A stretch of 33,960 nt of DNA from Melioribacteraceae bacterium (lineage in GTDB: Bacteria; Bacteroidota; Ignavibacteria; Ignavibacteriales; Melioribacteraceae), in NCBI GenBank assembly GCA_028282005.1, contig JANQIV010000086.1, positions 1 through 33,960 of the forward strand. The letters run 5' to 3'. Below are positions 32,570-33,960 of this stretch, in pieces. Below the pieces are notes generated by a model. That model was not told where the DNA came from and did not search any database. It worked only from the letters and a program-made list of their open reading frames with translations. Every line of letters starts with the position of its first letter. Positions within the stretch are counted from its first letter, which is position 1. The translations under genes and the position numbers were made by a program.

Positions 32570-33960
32570 ATGGCATTTAATTTTAATAAGCTAACGATTA
32601 AGGCACAGGAAACGATTCAGAATGCTGTTGAGATAGCGCAGAATTATAACAATCAAATTGTTGAACCGGAACACATTTTTGCGGCAATGATGCAGGATAC
32701 TTCGAGTACTACTGTATCGATAATTCAAAAAGCCGGAGCAAATTTAAATCAGATAAAAATTAAGATAAATGAATTCCTGGAGAAGTTACCGAAGGTTTCT
32801 GGAGCGGGCGTTGGTAATCAGCAGTTATCAATGAACAGTGCAAAACTTTTAGATCAGGCATCGGAAGAGGCAAAGCAGTTAAAGGATGAGTACGTTTCAC
32901 TTGAACATATTTTATTGGCTTTTACCGAGGACAAAACTAAGATCGGGAAACTGTTATCTGAAAATGGAATTAATAAAAATATAATTTTGACAGTGTTAAA
33001 GGATGTGCGCGGAAATCAAAGAGTTACCTCCCAAAATCCCGAGGACACTTATCAAGCCCTTAAAAAATACGGGCGTGACTTAAACGAACTTGCAAAGGCT
33101 AATAAACTTGATCCGGTTATCGGACGTGATGAAGAAATACGAAGGGTACTGCAAGTACTTTCCCGTAGAACAAAAAATAACCCGGTTTTAATTGGTGAGC
33201 CGGGCGTTGGTAAAACAGCTATTGCCGAAGGGCTTGCACACAGAATTGTTTCAGGCGATGTGCCGGAAAATTTAAAGACCAAAAAGATTGTTGCTTTGGA
33301 TATGGGTGCGCTTGTTGCGGGCACTCAATTTAGAGGACAATTTGAAGAACGTTTGAAATCCGTTGTAAAAGAAGTGCAGCAGTCCGAAGGTGAAATAATT
33401 TTATTCATTGACGAACTTCATCAATTGGTTGGTGCGGGAAAAACAGATGGAGCAATGGATGCGGCGAATATTCTCAAGCCCGCATTGGCAAGGGGTGAAC
33501 TGCATGCCGTCGGTGCAACAACTTTAAATGAGTATAAAAAATATATAGAAAAAGATGCTGCGCTTGAAAGAAGATTTCAACCTGTACTTGTTTTACAGCC
33601 GAATGAAGAAGACGCAATTTCAATTCTTCGCGGATTGAAAGAGAGATACGAAGTTCATCACGGTGTTCGAATAACCGACGGTGCAATTGTCGCGGCAGTG
33701 CAGTTATCGAACAGATACATTTCAGACAGATTCCTTCCCGACAAAGCGATTGATTTGATTGACGAAGCAGCTTCCAAAATAAGAATTGAAATTGATTCAA
33801 TGCCGGAGGAACTTGACGTAGTTGAAAGAAAAATAAAACAGCTCGAAATAGAAAAAGAAGCACTTAAAAGGGAGAAAGACGAAGATTCCGTAAAACGGCT
33901 TGACGAGCTGCAGAAGGAATTGAGTAATTTAAATGAAGAGCGGACTCAATTAAAATCAAA
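32570..33960 (+). CDS. clpB: ATP-dependent disaggregase ClpB, 3' truncated
   Basis: 463 complete codons, then the window ends; full ClpB is about 860 residues. N domain (1-150) with two Clp repeats ([15 protein letters not shown] and [12 protein letters not shown]), the linker, then AAA-1: [24 protein letters not shown], Walker A GEPGVGKT (209-216), [21 protein letters not shown], Walker B LFIDELH, and RRFQPV with tandem arginines. The coiled-coil middle domain that tells ClpB from ClpA/ClpC begins near residue 405 ([19 protein letters not shown]). It works with DnaK to resolve protein aggregates. The ATG at 32570 has GGAG eight nt upstream. No CIRCE element is seen in the 89-nt upstream gap. 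Confidence 0.97.
   Translation, partial: MAFNFNKLTIKAQETIQNAVEIAQNYNNQIVEPEHIFAAMMQDTSSTTVSIIQKAGANLNQIKIKINEFLEKLPKVSGAGVGNQQLSMNSAKLLDQASEEAKQLKDEYVSLEHILLAFTEDKTKIGKLLSENGINKNIILTVLKDVRGNQRVTSQNPEDTYQALKKYGRDLNELAKANKLDPVIGRDEEIRRVLQVLSRRTKNNPVLIGEPGVGKTAIAEGLAHRIVSGDVPENLKTKKIVALDMGALVAGTQFRGQFEERLKSVVKEVQQSEGEIILFIDELHQLVGAGKTDGAMDAANILKPALARGELHAVGATTLNEYKKYIEKDAALERRFQPVLVLQPNEEDAISILRGLKERYEVHHGVRITDGAIVAAVQLSNRYISDRFLPDKAIDLIDEAASKIRIEIDSMPEELDVVERKIKQLEIEKEALKREKDEDSVKRLDELQKELSNLNEERTQLKS

Noticed and set aside
33474..33863. Antisense frame opposite clpB (129 codons)
   Set aside because: It is a shadow of the conserved ClpB frame, with no recognisable motif and biased composition.

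Overview
The window is low-GC (visibly AT-rich) bacterial chromosome, densely coded, with no phage, IS, CRISPR, rRNA or tRNA genes that I can see. The gene set fits the Bacteroidota/Chlorobi/Ignavibacteria side of the tree: a TonB-dependent receptor with DUF4922 and tandem glycosyltransferase domains, LytS/LytTR signalling, a reaction-centre-type cytochrome c in a non-phototrophic context, and many starts without a clear Shine-Dalgarno. An Ignavibacteria-like anaerobe or facultative anaerobe is my inference; no 16S is present to prove it.

Layout. 1-6.1 kb: the 3' part of a 4Fe-4S protein, a methyltransferase, a LytS-type histidine kinase with its LytTR regulator, a di-heme cytochrome c with TPRs, a cysteine-bearing Rrf2 regulator, a small membrane protein and an RlpA-like protein. 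6.5-10.9 kb: a tightly packed TonB receptor / double-GT-A glycosyltransferase / DUF4922 (GalT-like) operon. 10.95-11.75 kb: an ArsR + SRPBCC pair with two operator-like palindromes. 11.8-16.6 kb (minus): a four-gene signalling operon of PAS histidine kinase, NtrC-type sigma-54 activator, STAS protein and receiver-PP2C phosphatase. 16.7-17.9 kb: a U32/TrhP-like tRNA hydroxylation protein.

17.95-24.76 kb (minus): a run of nine close or overlapping genes (PadR, methyltransferase, GNAT, fcl, gmd, esterase, YjjX-like NTPase, GNAT, PhzF-like). It combines GDP-L-fucose synthesis with regulatory and house-cleaning functions. 24.8-25.9 kb: a solitary SIR2-domain protein, possibly an NADase. 26.0-30.0 kb (minus): mnmE-mnmG-rsmG, with a perfect and a near-perfect parS site between mnmE and mnmG, which suggests proximity to the replication origin. 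30.2-32.5 kb: a frameshifted SRPBCC gene and a secreted CBM48-GH37/63-like glycosidase. The window ends inside clpB.

Recurrent small-scale structure includes inverted-repeat elements at gene 3' ends, two of which form the last codons of a gene, and TTG start codons in at least four genes. The most unusual items are the kinase/sigma-54/STAS/PP2C operon, the parS doublet, the glycosyltransferase-DUF4922 pair and the SIR2 gene. I see no clear, wholly new multi-gene system beyond these candidates.
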